Shown one piece after another: positions 36,175 to 44,588 of a stretch of 64,000 nucleotides of DNA. This DNA comes from Aeromicrobium flavum. GTDB lineage: Bacteria; Actinomycetota; Actinomycetes; Propionibacteriales; Nocardioidaceae. A program made the translations under genes and the position numbers. A model generated the notes under the pieces. The model did not search any database, was not told the origin of the DNA, and saw only the letters and a list, made by a program, of their open reading frames with translations. The stretch lies in NCBI RefSeq assembly GCF_007992115.1, contig NZ_BJZQ01000002.1, forward strand, positions 1 through 64,000, in the 5' to 3' direction. How positions within the stretch are numbered: position 1 is the stretch's first letter; every line of letters starts with the position of its first letter.

Positions 36175-37373
36175 CAGGCGACCTCGAACAGGCCGGCGGC
36201 ACCCATGCCGCCACCGATGCACATCGAGATCACGACGTACTGCACGCCGCGACGCCTGCCCTCGATGAGCGAGTGGCCCACCAGGCGGGCGCCGGTCATG
36301 CCGTACGGGTGGCCGACCGAGATCGCGCCGCCGTCGACGTTGTAGCGCTCCGGGTCGATCCCCAGGGCGTCACGGCAGTAGAGCGCCTGCGACGCGAAGG
36401 CCTCGTTGAGCTCCCACAGGCCGATGTCGTCGACGGTTAGGCCGTGGTGCTTCAGCAGCTTCGGGATGGCGAAGACCGGGCCGATGCCCATCTCGTCCGG
36501 GTCGCAGCCGGCGACGGCCATGCCGCGGTAGACGCCGAGCACGTCCGCGCCGCGCTGCTCGGCGACCTTGCGCTCCATGAGCACCGAGGCGGAGGCGCCG
36601 TCGGAGAGCTGCGAGGCGTTGCCGGCAGTCACGCTGGACACCTTCGTGACCTGGCCGTCGGGCAGCACCGCGCTCAGGCCCGCGAGGGACTCGCGGGTCG
36701 TCGAGGGGCGGTTGCCCTCGTCCTTGGCCAGGGTCACGCGCTGCTCGCTGACCTGCTTGGTCTCGCGGTCCTGCACGAGCTGGACGGACTCGAACGGCAC
36801 GATCTCGGCGTCGAACCGGCCGGCCTCCTGGGCCGCGGCGGTGCGCTGCTGCGAGAGCAGGGCGAACTCGTCCTGCGCGTCACGGCTGACGCCGTAACGC
36901 TCGGCCACGATCTCGGCGGTCTGCAGCATCGGCATGTAGAGGTCGGGACGGTGCTGCTCGAGCCACGGGTCGTTGGCGCGGTGGCCGTTCATGTGCTCGT
37001 TCTGCACCAGCGAGATCGACTCGACGCCGCCGCCGATCGTGATGTCCATGCCGTCGGCGACGATCTGCTTCGCGGCCGTCGCGATGGCCATCAGGCCCGA
37101 CGCGCACTGACGGTCGACCGACATGCCGGCGACCGAGGTCGGCAGTCCGGCCCGCAGCGCGCCCTGGCGCGCGACGTTGAAGCCGGAGCTGCCCTGCTGC
37201 ATGGCCGCCCCCAGGACGACGTCGTCGACCTCGGAGCCGTCGATGCCGGCGCGCTTCACCGCCTCGGCGATGGCGTGGCCGGCGAGCTCCTGGGCCTGCG
37301 TGTTGTTGAACGCACCCCGGTAGGCCTTGCCGATGGGGGTACGGGCGGTCGAGACGACAACGGCCTCTCTCAT
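36174..37373 (-). CDS. Acetyl-CoA acyltransferase (thiolase, FadA-like)
   Basis: Thiolase cleaves 3-ketoacyl-CoA with CoA to release acetyl-CoA in the last step of beta-oxidation. The 399-residue product has the nucleophile Cys90 in DRQCASGL, the GGGVESIS block, the catalytic His in GHPYGMTG and the second Cys in [16 protein letters not shown] precedes the ATG. It heads the run thiolase-crotonase-ABM-TetR 1 (37373-34336), transcribed from a divergent region shared with the MFS gene. A 2.8-kb open frame upstream of the true start is not coding. Confidence 0.95.
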   Translation of the reverse strand: MREAVVVSTARTPIGKAYRGAFNNTQAQELAGHAIAEAVKRAGIDGSEVDDVVLGAAMQQGSSGFNVARQGALRAGLPTSVAGMSVDRQCASGLMAIATAAKQIVADGMDITIGGGVESISLVQNEHMNGHRANDPWLEQHRPDLYMPMLQTAEIVAERYGVSRDAQDEFALLSQQRTAAAQEAGRFDAEIVPFESVQLVQDRETKQVSEQRVTLAKDEGNRPSTTRESLAGLSAVLPDGQVTKVSSVTAGNASQLSDGASASVLMERKVAEQRGADVLGVYRGMAVAGCDPDEMGIGPVFAIPKLLKHHGLTVDDIGLWELNEAFASQALYCRDALGIDPERYNVDGGAISVGHPYGMTGARLVGHSLIEGRRRGVQYVVISMCIGGGMGAAGLFEVA

Positions 37374-37432
37374 GGGGCGTTCCTCTGGTTCGAAGGGAAA
37401 AGGAAGATGATGCTCGCGCTCGCGGCGCAAAG

Positions 37433-37462
37433 GGTCTAATATGAATCTTACTTCAGTTTCAA
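37433..37462 (-). promoter_or_regulatory. Promoter and operator of the thiolase operon (site D)
   Basis: On the minus strand TTGAAA (37462-37457) and TAGACC (37438-37433) are 18 bases apart. The operator TGAATCTTACTTCAG (37442-37456) fills the spacer. The same region faces the divergent MFS gene 70 bases away, so one site could affect both. Confidence 0.7.
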
Positions 37463-37529
37463 CTTTGGCTCGGGCCCGCCCGATTGTCAACCGTGCGCCC
37501 CGCGGCGCAGGAAGCGAGCTTCCACGTCC

Positions 37530-38987
37530 ATGGCAGGCCACCGCGCGCGTCGCCGCACCCCGGCGGCGAAGCCGAGGTCGGGCGCCGCCCTGGTCTGCGT
37601 CCTCGCGCTGCTGTCCACCGTCACCGCACTCCTGCAGACGATGGCCGTCCCCGTCCTGGGCAAGATGAGCCGCGACCTCGAGGTGTCCACGGCCGCGATC
37701 GGCTGGGTCGTCACGATCAACCTGTTGGCCGCCGCCGTCCTGACCCCGATCCTCAGCAAGTCCGGCGACCTGCACGGCCGGCGTCGGCTCGTGCTCGTCG
37801 TCACGGTGGCCGTCGCGGCGGGCTCCCTGCTCGCCGCGGTGACGTCGTCGTACTGGATGCTGCTCGTCGCCCGAGCGGTCCAGGGCGCCTCCTTCTGCCT
37901 CTTCCCGCTGTCGGTCGGCATCCTGCGCGACCAGCTCCACCCGCGCCGACTGCCCCTGGGGCTGTCGTTCCTCACCGGCGCGATCAGCGTGGGCGCCGGA
38001 GCCGGTCTGGTCCTGACCGGCATCCTCACCCACGGCGACCGCGACTACCGCAACATCTTCTGGTTCACCCTCGCCGTGGCACTGCTGCTGTCGGTGGCGG
38101 CCGTCGTCGTGATCCCGAAGGACCGGCCCCACAGCTCGGGACGGGTCGACTGGCTCGGCGGGCTGCTGCTCGGCGTCGCGCTCGTCCTGCTGCTGCTGGC
38201 GATGACGCAGGGCAACGACTGGGGCTGGACGAGCATCGCCACGACCGGCTCCTTGGCGGGGTCGCTCGTGACCTTCGCGGTCTGGCTCGCGGTGGAGCGG
38301 CGCGTCTCCGAGCCCTTGGTGCCGATCGCGATGCTGCGCGACCGCACCCTGGCCGCCGCCAACGCCATCGGCTTCTTCATCGGCTTCGGGATGTTCCTGA
38401 TCTTCCTCAGCATCACGGCCCTGGTGCAGGTGCCCGCGAGCCACGGCCACGGCTTCTCGGCGTCGGTGCTCGAGACGAGCCTCGTCTACCTCCTCCCCGC
38501 CGCGAGCATCGGCATCGTGGCCTCTCCCCTCGGCGGCATGTGCGTCGGCCGCTTCGGCGGCCGGGCGACGCTGCTGATCGCCTCGGTCGTGGGCCTGCTG
38601 GGCTACCTGCAGCTGCTCGCGTTCCACGAGCGGGCGTGGGAGGTCATCCTCGGTGGCGTCATCACGAACGCCGCGTTCAGCATGGGCTTCGCCGCCGTTC
38701 CCGCCGTCGTCACGGCGGTGGTGCTCCCCCGCGAGACGGCGCTGGCGAACGCCATGGCCTCGATCACCCGCTCGTCCGGCAGCGCTCTCGGCAGTGCCCT
38801 CGTGGTCGCCCTCATCGCCAGCCACCTGATGGCCGACGACCACCCGCGCGAGTCGGTGTTCACCATCGTCTTCGTCATCGGCGCCGTCACGATGGCCCTC
38901 AGCGTCATCATCACCCTCGTGGGCATCCCCCGCCGCCAGGCCATGGCGGCCGCGGCGCCGGCCCGCGAGGACCAGCGCACCCACTGA
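37530..38987 (+). CDS. MFS transporter, DHA2 type with 14 helices
   Basis: The 485-residue protein has a charged N-terminal tail and about 14 hydrophobic helices. The A-type loop [12 protein letters not shown] follows helix 2, and motif C-like [12 protein letters not shown] lies in helix 5. This is the drug:H+ antiporter-2 family, mostly exporters of drugs or metabolites. In the island it may export an excess intermediate or a toxic substrate. It is divergent from the thiolase operon and ends at a strong terminator. Nothing shows the substrate. Confidence 0.88.
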   Translation: MAGHRARRRTPAAKPRSGAALVCVLALLSTVTALLQTMAVPVLGKMSRDLEVSTAAIGWVVTINLLAAAVLTPILSKSGDLHGRRRLVLVVTVAVAAGSLLAAVTSSYWMLLVARAVQGASFCLFPLSVGILRDQLHPRRLPLGLSFLTGAISVGAGAGLVLTGILTHGDRDYRNIFWFTLAVALLLSVAAVVVIPKDRPHSSGRVDWLGGLLLGVALVLLLLAMTQGNDWGWTSIATTGSLAGSLVTFAVWLAVERRVSEPLVPIAMLRDRTLAAANAIGFFIGFGMFLIFLSITALVQVPASHGHGFSASVLETSLVYLLPAASIGIVASPLGGMCVGRFGGRATLLIASVVGLLGYLQLLAFHERAWEVILGGVITNAAFSMGFAAVPAVVTAVVLPRETALANAMASITRSSGSALGSALVVALIASHLMADDHPRESVFTIVFVIGAVTMALSVIITLVGIPRRQAMAAAAPAREDQRTH

Positions 38988-39004
38988 GCGACTCCCTTCA
39001 CGCG

Positions 39005-39041
39005 ACAGGGCCCCCGACGACCGTGTCGTCGGGGGCCCTGT
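39005..39041. terminator. Bidirectional terminator between MFS gene and TetR 2
   Basis: The perfect 16-base arms ACAGGGCCCCCGACGA and its complement flank a 5-base loop between convergent genes. Confidence 0.85.
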
Positions 39042-39050
39042 TCGCAGGTG

Positions 39051-39728
39051 TCAGCTCGCCGGTGTCTCGATCTTGAGCGCGTTGGCCCACAGCTCGGTGA
39101 GCGAGTCGACCATCTCGTCGATCGTCCAGCTCTCGCCGAGCACGAAGCGCGAGTAGGCCGCACGGGCGACCATGCCCGACAGGAACGAGGCCGCCATCAT
39201 CGGATCGATGTCCGCTCCGGCGACGCCGTCCTGCTGCATCTGCCGGATGCTCTTGGCGTTGCGCTGGACGAACGACTCGCCGCGCTTGCGCCGCAGCTCA
39301 CGGAAGTCCTCGTCGATGCTGGCCACCTGCTCCAGCAGGCGCATGAACTTCGAGAACCGCTGGTACGACTCCAGGTAGGCGCGGTTGGCCTTGCGGATCA
39401 TCGAGACCGGGTCGTCGCCGTTGGTCACCTGTCGCACGTCGGGGTGGAGCATCTCCTCCTCGACCTCGGCCAGCACGGCGGAGAAGATCTCCTCCTTGCT
39501 GTCGAAGTAGGTGTAGAAGGATCCGGCCGAGATGCCCGCCTCGGTGGTGATGTCCACCAGGCGCGCATCGAGGAAGCCGTCCCGCTCGAAGACGACGCGT
39601 GCGGCCTCGACCAGCTTGGTCCGGGTGCGCAGCCCGCGCGGGGTGGTGGGCAGGTCGCGAGGCGTCGACGTACCGGAGAAACCGGCCGAGCGACGGTGAC
39701 GCGCCGCACTCTCTGGCGTGCTACTCAT
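39051..39728 (-). CDS. TetR family regulator 2
   Basis: The 225-residue protein has an N-terminal tail of about 35 residues and a helix-turn-helix (VDITTEAGISAGSFYTYF). The ligand domain has MRLLEQVASIDEDFRELR, closely like TetR 1 (LLEQVATINPDFR). The two regulators are clear paralogues. The ATG at 39728 lies seven bases after the -10 of its own promoter, so the message is probably leaderless. It has its own copy of the shared operator (site E), separate from the MaoC gene upstream. Which of the two TetR proteins binds the sites is not known. Confidence 0.88.
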   Translation of the reverse strand: MSSTPESAARHRRSAGFSGTSTPRDLPTTPRGLRTRTKLVEAARVVFERDGFLDARLVDITTEAGISAGSFYTYFDSKEEIFSAVLAEVEEEMLHPDVRQVTNGDDPVSMIRKANRAYLESYQRFSKFMRLLEQVASIDEDFRELRRKRGESFVQRNAKSIRQMQQDGVAGADIDPMMAASFLSGMVARAAYSRFVLGESWTIDEMVDSLTELWANALKIETPAS

Positions 39729-39735
39729 GAGTCAC

Positions 39736-39764
39736 ATGCTAGAGGAATTTGACGTCAACTTCGG
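39736..39764 (-). promoter_or_regulatory. Promoter and operator of TetR 2 (site E)
   Basis: On the minus strand CCGAAG (39764-39759) and TAGCAT (39741-39736) are 17 bases apart. The spacer is occupied by GGAATTTGACGTCAA (39744-39758), a variant of the shared 15-mer. It fits within the 37 bases between MaoC and the regulator. Confidence 0.65.
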
Positions 39765-39765
39765 A

Positions 39766-40248
39766 TCATGACGCATCTTCGACGAGCCTTCCGAGGGATT
39801 CGGCGACCGCGACGGGCTTGTCCGAGCCCTCGCGCTCGAACACCTGGCGGGCCCGAACCTGCACGCCGCCGGGCACGTGGACGACGGCGACGACCTCGGT
39901 CGTCATCCGCACGCGCGAGCCGATCGGCAGCGGCGCGGGGAAGCGCACCTTCTCGTAGCCGTAGTTGAGGCTGTGCGTGAACGCCTCGAACGAGATCAGC
40001 GAGTACGAGAACGCCGGGCCGAGCGACAGGCTGTAGAGGCCGTGGGCGATCGTCGTGCCGAGCGGGCTCTGCGCGGCCCGTTCGGGATCGACGTGGATCC
40101 ACTGGTGGTCGCCGGTGACGTCGGCGAACGCGTTCACGCTCTCCTGCGTCACGTCGTGCCATTCCGTCGGGCCGATCGTCTGGCCGATGAGGGCCTCGAG
40201 CTCGGCCACGTTCTGCGGCCGGACGGGGAGCTGGGTCGTGTCGGTCAT
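39766..40248 (-). CDS. MaoC-like (R)-specific enoyl-CoA hydratase
   Basis: MaoC hydratases add water to trans-2-enoyl-CoA with R stereochemistry. The 160-residue hotdog protein has FADVTGDHQWIHVDPERA with the catalytic Asp47 and His52 of the hydratase-2 motif. A TTIAHGLYSLSL helix follows. The N terminus QNVAELEALIGQTIGPTEWH is common in mycobacterial homologues. It follows the crotonase at 40294 by 45 bases, so two hydratases of different folds share one transcript with solute-binding gene 2. Confidence 0.9.
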   Translation of the reverse strand: MTDTTQLPVRPQNVAELEALIGQTIGPTEWHDVTQESVNAFADVTGDHQWIHVDPERAAQSPLGTTIAHGLYSLSLGPAFSYSLISFEAFTHSLNYGYEKVRFPAPLPIGSRVRMTTEVVAVVHVPGGVQVRARQVFEREGSDKPVAVAESLGRLVEDAS

Positions 40249-40293
40249 GCGGTGTCCTTCGTTCGGTGAGGGTGGATGGTGGGGGGTGTGGGG

Positions 40294-41061
40294 TCAGCGC
40301 CCGCGCCAGACGGGGGCGCGGCGCTCGGCGAAGGCCGTGGCGCCCTCGCGGGCGTCCTCGGAGGTGCTGACCTTGATCGTGATGGGCTCCTGCTGCTTCC
40401 AGCCCTCGGCCATGCCCCAGTCGGCGGCGTTCTCCAGGACGTACTTGGAGCCCTCGAGCGCCAGCGGGGCGTTGTCGACCAGCTGGGCCGCGAGCGCGAG
40501 CGCCTCGTCGAGCGCGTGACCGGGCTCGGCGACGCGGTTCACCAGGCCGACCTGGTACAGCCGCTCGACCGAGAGGTGGTCTCCGGTCAGGGCGATCTCG
40601 GCGGCCACGTGGTACGGGATGCGCTGGGCCAGGCGCAGCAGACCGCCGCCGGCGGCGATGAGCGATCGCTTGACCTCGGGCAGGCCGAGCTTGGCGTCCG
40701 ACGCCGCGACGATCAGGTCGCAGGCCAGCGCCATCTCGAGGCCGCCGGCGACGGCGAAGCCCTCGATCGCGGCGATCAGCGGGGTCTTCGGCCCGCGCTG
40801 GGCGAAGCCGCCGAAGCCCCGGTCCTCGAAGGCCGGGAAGTCGCCCTCGAGGAACGCCTTCAGGTCCATGCCGGCGCTGAAGCCTCGCCCCTCGCCGCGG
40901 ATGATGCCCACGACGAGCGACGGGTCGGCGTCGAGCTCGTCCAGGATCGCGGCCATCTCGCGGGCCACCTGACCGTTGACGGCGTTGCGGGCCTCGGGCC
41001 GGTTCAGGGTGATGAGCAGGGCCCGGTCATCCAGGACCTTCTCGGCGAGTACGACTGACAT
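40294..41061 (-). CDS. Enoyl-CoA hydratase (crotonase family)
   Basis: The 255-residue product has both catalytic Glu positions of active hydratases, AVAGGLEMALACD and LGLPEVKRSLIAAGGG, and oxyanion-hole residues in FSAGMDLKAF. It therefore differs from the Gly/Asp protein at 35338. It would hydrate 2-enoyl-CoA to (S)-3-hydroxyacyl-CoA. AAGGAGCACC precedes the ATG. It comes 76 bases after solute-binding gene 2, past a hairpin, so reduced expression relative to that gene is likely. Confidence 0.92.
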   Translation of the reverse strand: MSVVLAEKVLDDRALLITLNRPEARNAVNGQVAREMAAILDELDADPSLVVGIIRGEGRGFSAGMDLKAFLEGDFPAFEDRGFGGFAQRGPKTPLIAAIEGFAVAGGLEMALACDLIVAASDAKLGLPEVKRSLIAAGGGLLRLAQRIPYHVAAEIALTGDHLSVERLYQVGLVNRVAEPGHALDEALALAAQLVDNAPLALEGSKYVLENAADWGMAEGWKQQEPITIKVSTSEDAREGATAFAERRAPVWRGR

Positions 41062-41100
41062 GGTGCTCCTTGCGCTCGTTCTTCTGTCGGGGAATGGGGA

Positions 41101-41133
41101 GGTGGGCGCCCCGTGCTGCACGGGGCGCCCACC
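41101..41133 (-). terminator. Attenuating hairpin after solute-binding gene 2
   Basis: The perfect 15-base arms GGTGGGCGCCCCGTG and its complement flank a 3-base loop directly behind the stop at 41138. Genes for hydratases continue downstream with no promoter that I can see, so this probably lets only part of transcription through, keeping binding protein in excess. Confidence 0.75.
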
Positions 41134-41137
41134 GGTC

Positions 41138-42715
41138 TCACTCGACCGCGCGGATGGTCCGCAGGTCGACGGTGCGGTACGTCGCCTCGAAGGTGAGTCC
41201 GTCGCTGAAGTAGTTCGCGATGGGCCACAGCAACGGGACGAGGTTGGTCTGCTCCAGCAGTGCGGCCTCGGCCTTCGCCCAGTTCTCGCAGCGCTCGTCG
41301 CCGAGCTTGCTGGTGGCCAGCGCCGCGTACTTGTCGAAGTCGTCGTTGCGCGTGCGGCCGAAGTTGTACGAGCCGCCCTCGCCGAGGTTCGAGCTCATCT
41401 TCGTGACCAGCGGGTACGGATGCGGTGCCGCACTGATGTACGGGAAGACGATGATGTCCCACTCGCCTTCGTCGCCGTAGACGATGCCGGCGGCCTGGGC
41501 CTGCGTGCCGTTCGTGACCTTGACCTCGATCCCGATCTTGCGCAGCGCGTCCGCGACGTAGTCCGGGCCGGAGTTCTGGACGTCGTACCCGAGCAGGCGC
41601 AGCGTGAGCTTCTTGCCACCGGGACCGTAGCCCGCCGCCTCGAGGTCGGCCTTGGCCTGGTCCTCGTCGAACTTCAGGCCCACCTTGCCGTTGGCCTCGG
41701 TGTAGCAGTCCATGTTCGGGGTGACGACGGTGTTCACGGCCTCGCCGACACCGAAGGACGCGGCCTTGGTGTACGCGGCGGCGTCGATCGCCTGGGCGAC
41801 GACGCGGCGCAGCTTCTCGTCGGACATCGGCGCCTCGGGCCGCTGGTTGAACGTCAGCGAGTCCGCCTCGAACGCCTTGCCCTGGATGAACTCGTGACTG
41901 CCCTCGAGCCGCTTGGAGTCGCGGCCGAGGATGCCCGCGATGTCGGTTTCGCCGGTCTCGAACAGGTTGGCCCGGGTCGCGTCGGCGGTGATGACGCGGA
42001 AGGTGAGCTTGGCGGGAACGCTGTCGGCGTCCTCGAGGGCCGGCGAGTCCCATGCCTCCAGCTCGTAGGTGTCACCGCGCTTGAGCGAGGTGACCTTGTA
42101 CGGCCCCGAGCCCTGCGGCGTCGTGGCGAGCGCCTCGAGGTCCTTCAGGCCCTTGGGGCAGATCACGAAGGCGGTCGACATGCTGTCGAGGAGATCCGAG
42201 TGCGGGTCCTTGACCTCGATCGAGACGGTGTTGGCCTCGTCGTCGGCCACGATCTGCTTGACGCCGCCGGCACCGAAGAGACGGCCGGTGTAGACCGAGC
42301 CCGTCTTCGGGTCGGCCAGGCGCTTCATCGAGTTCGCGATGTCGGTCGCGGTGAGGTCGGTGCCGTCGCTGCACGTCAGGCCCTCACGGAAGGTCATGTC
42401 GATCTTGGTCGTCGTGACCTCCCAGTCCGTGGCCATGGCGGCGACGTACTCACCCGTCTTCATGTCGCGTCGGACCGGGGTGTCGTAGAGCGCTTCGTAC
42501 ATCTGCACCGCGCCCTGGTCGGCGGCGGTGAGGAAGGGGTCGAAGGTGTCGACGTCGTTGCGCAGGTCCATCACGACGGCGTCGGGGGCCTTGCCCGCGA
42601 CGCGGTCGCCGCCGTCGGAGGAGTCCCCGCAGGCGCTGAGCAGGGAGGCCGACAGCAGCAGCGCTCCGGCGGCGCCGAGAGCTCGTAGCGGAGTGCGTGT
42701 TCGGGAGGGGATCAT
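41138..42715 (-). CDS. ABC transporter solute-binding lipoprotein, family 5 (paralogue 2)
   Basis: The 525-residue precursor has a lipobox with Cys29 (LLSAC). The mature part shares long stretches with paralogues 1 and 3, such as RNDVDTFDPFLTAADQG, PQGSGPYKVTSLKRG and NWAKAEAALLEQTN. I chose the ATG at 42715, which leaves a clean signal peptide; the frame upstream is not conserved. The gene heads a run with two enoyl-CoA hydratases, tying uptake to beta-oxidation. Its promoter carries site F, and a hairpin follows its stop. Confidence 0.92.
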   Translation of the reverse strand: MIPSRTRTPLRALGAAGALLLSASLLSACGDSSDGGDRVAGKAPDAVVMDLRNDVDTFDPFLTAADQGAVQMYEALYDTPVRRDMKTGEYVAAMATDWEVTTTKIDMTFREGLTCSDGTDLTATDIANSMKRLADPKTGSVYTGRLFGAGGVKQIVADDEANTVSIEVKDPHSDLLDSMSTAFVICPKGLKDLEALATTPQGSGPYKVTSLKRGDTYELEAWDSPALEDADSVPAKLTFRVITADATRANLFETGETDIAGILGRDSKRLEGSHEFIQGKAFEADSLTFNQRPEAPMSDEKLRRVVAQAIDAAAYTKAASFGVGEAVNTVVTPNMDCYTEANGKVGLKFDEDQAKADLEAAGYGPGGKKLTLRLLGYDVQNSGPDYVADALRKIGIEVKVTNGTQAQAAGIVYGDEGEWDIIVFPYISAAPHPYPLVTKMSSNLGEGGSYNFGRTRNDDFDKYAALATSKLGDERCENWAKAEAALLEQTNLVPLLWPIANYFSDGLTFEATYRTVDLRTIRAVE

Positions 42716-42783
42716 GGTCAACCTTTCGGACGTGAGCCTGAAGACGAGTTCAGCTCTTGACCTGAGTGTGACCCAAGTCACCG

Positions 42784-42811
42784 CGCATATCAATACTGAA
42801 TTCAGTTTCAC
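42784..42811 (-). promoter_or_regulatory. Promoter and operator of solute-binding gene 2 (site F)
   Basis: On the minus strand GTGAAA (42811-42806) and TATGCG (42789-42784) are 16 bases apart. The operator TGAATTCAGTTTCAC (42797-42811) overlaps the -35 and contains the 10-base palindrome CTGAATTCAG. Confidence 0.65.
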
Positions 42812-42827
42812 TTCGGAACCCCGAGAA

Positions 42828-42869
42828 GGGCCGGTCCGCTCGGGCGGGGGAACCCGAACGAACCGGCCC
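42828..42869 (-). terminator. Terminator of solute-binding gene 3
   Basis: The 17-base arms at 42828-42844 (GGGCCGGTCCGCTCGGG) and 42853-42869 pair with two mismatches, one a G-U pair, 16 bases past the stop at 42885. It isolates gene 3 from the gene 2 promoter. Confidence 0.75.
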
Positions 42870-42884
42870 GGTCTCGTCGCCGAC

Positions 42885-44480
42885 TCAGCCCTTCACGCGG
42901 ATGGTGCGCAGGTCGGTCGTGCGGTAGCCCGTCTCGAAGGTGAGGTCCTTCGAGAAGTAGTTCGCGATCGGCCACATCATGGGCACCACGTCGGTGCGCT
43001 CGAGCAGGGCCGCCTCGGCCTTGCTCCAGTTCTCGCACCGCTCATCACCCGTCGAGGCGGGAGCGAGCTTCGCGTACCGGTCGAACTCGTCGTTCTTCAC
43101 ACGGCCGAAGTTGTACGAGCCGCCCTCGCCGAGGTTCGAGCTCATCTTCGTCACGGCCGGGTACAGGTGCGGCGCGGGCGCGTTCATCGGGAACACCATG
43201 ACGTCCCACTCCCCCGCGTCGCCGTAGACGACGCCGGCGGCCTGGGCCAGCGTGCCGTTGGTGACCTCGACCTTGATCCCCAGCTCGCGCAGGGCGTCGG
43301 CCAGGTACTCCGGGCCGGAGTTCTGCAGGTCGTAGCCCAGCAGCCGCACCGACAGCTCCTTGCCGCCGGGGCCGTAGCCCGCAGCCGCGAGGTCGGCCTT
43401 CGCGCGGTCCTTGTCGAGCTTCAGGCCGAGCTTGCCGTTGCCCTCGACGTAGCAGTCCATGTTCGGGGTGACGAGCGTGTCGACGGCATCGCCGACGCCG
43501 AAGGACGCGGCCTTCGTGTAGCTCTCGGCGTCGAGGGCCTGCGCGACGACGCGACGCAGCTTCTCGTCGGCGAACGGGGCGCCCTCGCGCTGGTTGAAGA
43601 CCACCGAGTCGGCCTGGAAGGCCTTGCCCTGGATCGGCTCGACGGTCGACTCGAGGCGCTTGGAGTCACGCCCCACCACGCTGACGATGTCGGCCTCGCC
43701 GGTGTCGACGAGGTTCGCGCGGGTGGAGTCGGACGTGACCACCCGGTACGTGAGCTTGGCCGGGACGCTCTCGGGATCCTCGAGCGCCGGGGAACCCCAG
43801 GCCTCGAGCTCGTACGTGTCGCCACGCTTCATCGAGGTGAGCTTGTACGGACCGGAGCCCTGCGGCGTCGTGGCGAGGGCCTTGGTGTCGGCGAGCCCCT
43901 TCGGGCAGACGATGAACGCCGTGGCCATGCTGTCGATCAGGTCCGTGTGCGGCTCGTTGACCTCGACCGAGACGGTGTTGGCCTCGTCGTCGGCCACGAT
44001 CTGCTTGACGCCGCCCGCGCCGAAGAACCGGCCGGTGTAGATCGAGCCCGTCTTCGGGTCGGCCAGGCGCTCGAGCGACTTCTGGATGTCGCTGGGCAGC
44101 AGGTCGGTGCCGTCGCTGCAGGTCAGGCCGTCCTTGAGCTCGAAGTCGATCTTCGTCGGCGTGGCCTTCCACGACGTGGCCATCGCGGGCTCGTACTCGC
44201 CGGTCTTCCAGTTGCGGCGCACGAGCGTGTCGTACAGCGCCTCGTACATCTGGACCGCACCCTGCTCGGCCGCCGTCAGCATCGGGTCGAACGTGTCGAC
44301 GTCGTTGCGCAGCACCAAGGTGGCCTGCTCCGGCGCCTCGCCGGTGGTGCCGGCGGACGAGTCCGATCCCCCACCGCAGGCGGCCAGGAGGGACGCGCCC
44401 AGGGCGACGGCGGCGGCGGAGCCGAGGCCCCGGCTCCACGGTGAGCGGCGCTCCGCGCCCACTCGCTTGCTCAACTTCAT
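42885..44480 (-). CDS. ABC transporter solute-binding lipoprotein, family 5 (paralogue 3)
   Basis: The 531-residue precursor has a twin-basic-rich start and a lipobox with Cys35 (LLAAC). The family-5 domain shares RNDVDTFDPMLTAAEQG and PQGSGPYKLTSMKRG with its paralogues. It is transcribed alone, between site G and its own terminator. The permease genes lie 5 kb upstream on the same strand. With genes 1 and 2 it gives three receptors for one transporter. Differences in the ligand pocket cannot be judged from sequence by eye. Confidence 0.92.
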   Translation of the reverse strand: MKLSKRVGAERRSPWSRGLGSAAAVALGASLLAACGGGSDSSAGTTGEAPEQATLVLRNDVDTFDPMLTAAEQGAVQMYEALYDTLVRRNWKTGEYEPAMATSWKATPTKIDFELKDGLTCSDGTDLLPSDIQKSLERLADPKTGSIYTGRFFGAGGVKQIVADDEANTVSVEVNEPHTDLIDSMATAFIVCPKGLADTKALATTPQGSGPYKLTSMKRGDTYELEAWGSPALEDPESVPAKLTYRVVTSDSTRANLVDTGEADIVSVVGRDSKRLESTVEPIQGKAFQADSVVFNQREGAPFADEKLRRVVAQALDAESYTKAASFGVGDAVDTLVTPNMDCYVEGNGKLGLKLDKDRAKADLAAAGYGPGGKELSVRLLGYDLQNSGPEYLADALRELGIKVEVTNGTLAQAAGVVYGDAGEWDVMVFPMNAPAPHLYPAVTKMSSNLGEGGSYNFGRVKNDEFDRYAKLAPASTGDERCENWSKAEAALLERTDVVPMMWPIANYFSKDLTFETGYRTTDLRTIRVKG

Positions 44481-44541
44481 TCTCGACCTCTCACGTGCTC
44501 GGGACCGTCACGTCATCACGCGCGTGACCGTGTCCCGAGTC

Positions 44542-44570
44542 ACGTTACCCGAATCTGGGTTCAACTTCAG
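44542..44570 (-). promoter_or_regulatory. Promoter and operator of solute-binding gene 3 (site G)
   Basis: On the minus strand CTGAAG (44570-44565) and TAACGT (44547-44542) are 17 bases apart, and CGAATCTGGGTTCAA (44550-44564) fills the spacer. The layout equals sites B and E. Confidence 0.7.
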
Positions 44571-44588
44571 AATCGGGGTCCTCAGGGG

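Noticed and set aside
37374-38984. Minus-strand open frame extending the thiolase upstream through the MFS gene
   Set aside because: Its composition is low-complexity (His/Gly/Asp/Gln-rich) and the thiolase family start is at 37373; the plus strand encodes the MFS helices.
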